A DNA stretch of 64,000 bases. Source: Candidatus Lachnoclostridium avicola (GTDB taxonomy: Bacteria; Bacillota; Clostridia; Lachnospirales; Lachnospiraceae). The stretch lies in contig DXFM01000022.1 of assembly GCA_019114465.1 (NCBI GenBank), positions 1 to 64,000 on the forward strand, written 5' to 3'. The notes beneath the pieces were generated by a model. It searched no databases. It saw only the letters and a program-made list of their open reading frames with translations, and was not told the origin of the DNA. Below are positions 62,883 to 64,000 of the stretch, one piece after another. The position numbers and the translations under genes were made by a program. Numbering within the stretch: the first letter of the stretch is position 1; every line of letters starts with the position of its first letter.

Positions 62883-64000
62883 CTACCTTTCTAAAAGAAT
62901 CTGTACCGGATCGCCGGCTTTCAGCGGTCCGCTGCCGGCGGGGACGTCCACCAGGCAGTTGCAGCCGCTTAAGGACAGGAGCATGCCGGAGGAATGGCCT
63001 TCCGGCAGAAAAACGGCCCCGTTTTCATATTTTCCCCGGACAAATCTCCGAAGTCCCCCGGCTTTGGGAAAGGGGGAAGCCAGAATGGCTGAGGCCGGCT
63101 GGAGGTCCAGGGCAGAGGTGCCGGCGAGTCTTCCCAGGGCGGGCCTGGCCAGCAGCTCGAAGGTGACGAAGGCGGCGAAGGGATTGCCGGAAAGGCTGAG
63201 GACGGGGAGATTTCCCATTTTCCAGAGCATCACCGGGGATCCCGGCTTGATCTGCAGCCGCCAGAAGATCAGTTCTCCTCCGCTCATGGGAACCACCTGG
63301 TGGAAAATGTCCTTTTCCCCCACGGATACGCCGCCGGTGGTGATGATGAGATCCGCCAGGCCTTTATCCGCGATCTCCCGGATTTTTAATGCAGCGGCGG
63401 CGGGATCGTCCCTCAGCATCTGAATCATCACCGGCTCTGCTCCCAGCTCTCTCAGCCTGGCGGCCAGCAGGTACAGGCTGGAGTTGTAGATTTTCCCGGG
63501 AAATCCGGATCCGGAGGGATCCAGAGGTTCTCCCGGCAGGGCCAGCTCATCCCCTGTGGAGAGGAGAGCCACCCGGGGCCTGGAAAAGACGGAGACCTGG
63601 GCAGCCCCCATACTGGCCAGAATCCCCGCTTCCGCAAAAGAAATCTTCTGCCCAGCCCGGAGCAGGAGAGTTCCCTGTCGGATATCCTCTCCCCGGCGGG
63701 CAAAATTCTTCCCCGAAGGTACGGGCTGGAAAATGGACACCGTCCCGGCCCCCATATCCGTATCTTCCTGGCGGATGACGCAGTCGGCCCCATCGGGCAT
63801 GACGGCGCCGGTCATGATCCGCAGGGCGCAGCCCGGTTTTACCGTGGCGGAGGAAGGCGGCTCACTGGCCAGATCCTGCCCGGCATACCGGGCGCCGGTC
63901 ACACGGAGGCGGACGGGGGAGTCCGGGGAAGCGTTCTGAATATCCCCACTTCTCACGGCGTAGCCGTCCAGGGCGGAGCGATGAAAGGGCGGATTGTCCA
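62883..64000 (-). CDS. moeA: Molybdopterin molybdenumtransferase, start outside the window
   Basis: The gene inserts molybdate into adenylylated molybdopterin. The frame runs to the window edge: upstream of an internal GTG at 63956 it reads DNPPFHRSALDGYAVRSGDI, the conserved MoeA N-terminal block, so only the first few dozen residues are missing. Further blocks: RIMTGAVMPDGADCVIRQED, the MPT-binding core VALLSTGDEL and ITTGGVSVGEKD, and LSGNPFAAFVTFELL. The C-terminal MoeA domain IV is present to the end (VDVPAGSGPLKAGDPVQILL). First visible gene of the minus-strand unit with mobB. Confidence 0.92.
   Translation of the reverse strand, partial: DNPPFHRSALDGYAVRSGDIQNASPDSPVRLRVTGARYAGQDLASEPPSSATVKPGCALRIMTGAVMPDGADCVIRQEDTDMGAGTVSIFQPVPSGKNFARRGEDIRQGTLLLRAGQKISFAEAGILASMGAAQVSVFSRPRVALLSTGDELALPGEPLDPSGSGFPGKIYNSSLYLLAARLRELGAEPVMIQMLRDDPAAAALKIREIADKGLADLIITTGGVSVGEKDIFHQVVPMSGGELIFWRLQIKPGSPVMLWKMGNLPVLSLSGNPFAAFVTFELLARPALGRLAGTSALDLQPASAILASPFPKAGGLRRFVRGKYENGAVFLPEGHSSGMLLSLSGCNCLVDVPAGSGPLKAGDPVQILLER

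Overview
The window looks like a chromosome segment of a gut-type Clostridia bacterium, most likely of the family Lachnospiraceae. The reasons are the Firmicutes-specific order plsX-acpP-rnc-smc-ftsY, strong AGGAGG ribosome sites with frequent TTG and GTG starts, tRNA genes without an encoded CCA, SipW/TasA-type secretion, an archaeal-type aspartate-semialdehyde dehydrogenase and a Y-family polymerase/YolD SOS cassette. The family assignment rests on pattern recognition; no database search was run.

Layout. 1-5,100 is an accessory patch. It holds remnants (an unrecognised fragment, the C-terminal half of an AAA/PD-(D/E)XK protein, an orphan LytTR response regulator with a damaged 5' end), then an unusual two-gene unit (a small membrane-like protein plus an HETGH zinc-protease-like protein), an HTH protein of a family I associate with mobile elements, a UPF0158 protein and a small Cro/CI-type regulator. 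5,200-8,060 holds an acidic-tailed lipoprotein, a VanZ-like membrane protein and an iron alcohol dehydrogenase. 8,116-10,490 is a minus-strand SOS unit (small unknown protein, Y-family polymerase, YolD) whose promoter sits between two LexA-type boxes. tRNA-Glu follows.

10,900-21,510 is a surface-matrix locus: an XRE regulator, then a tight operon of SipW-type signal peptidase, two SipW-dependent TasA-like proteins, an LPKTG protein and a 2,275-residue multi-domain adhesin. 21,660-25,900 carries a GltD-like flavoprotein, a polar amino-acid ABC transporter (binding protein, permease, ATPase) and tRNA-Gly. 25,939-35,750 is mostly housekeeping: GtrII-like protein, topoisomerase IV (parE, parC), purine nucleoside phosphorylase, asd, galM and a CarD-type regulator. 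35,800-46,900 mixes a glycosyltransferase fused to a winged-helix-like tail, a 1,586-residue pectinesterase with wall-binding-like repeats, a MATE transporter, an FGGY kinase and a GH3 hexosaminidase. 47,140-53,364 is a second giant LPKTG adhesin with recent internal repeats and an AT-rich inserted block. 53,545-60,173 is the conserved fatty-acid/RNA-processing/chromosome/secretion cluster, followed by a ClC protein, yaaA and, on the minus strand, mobB and the start-truncated moeA.

The dominant theme is the cell surface: three very large secreted proteins share a short ATPSE-type motif, two carry LPKTG signals, and one locus brings its own dedicated signal peptidase. The best candidates for something undescribed are the two-gene metalloprotease-like module at 2,108-3,583, the SipW/TasA/adhesin operon with its adjacent XRE gene, and the glycosyltransferase-winged-helix fusion.
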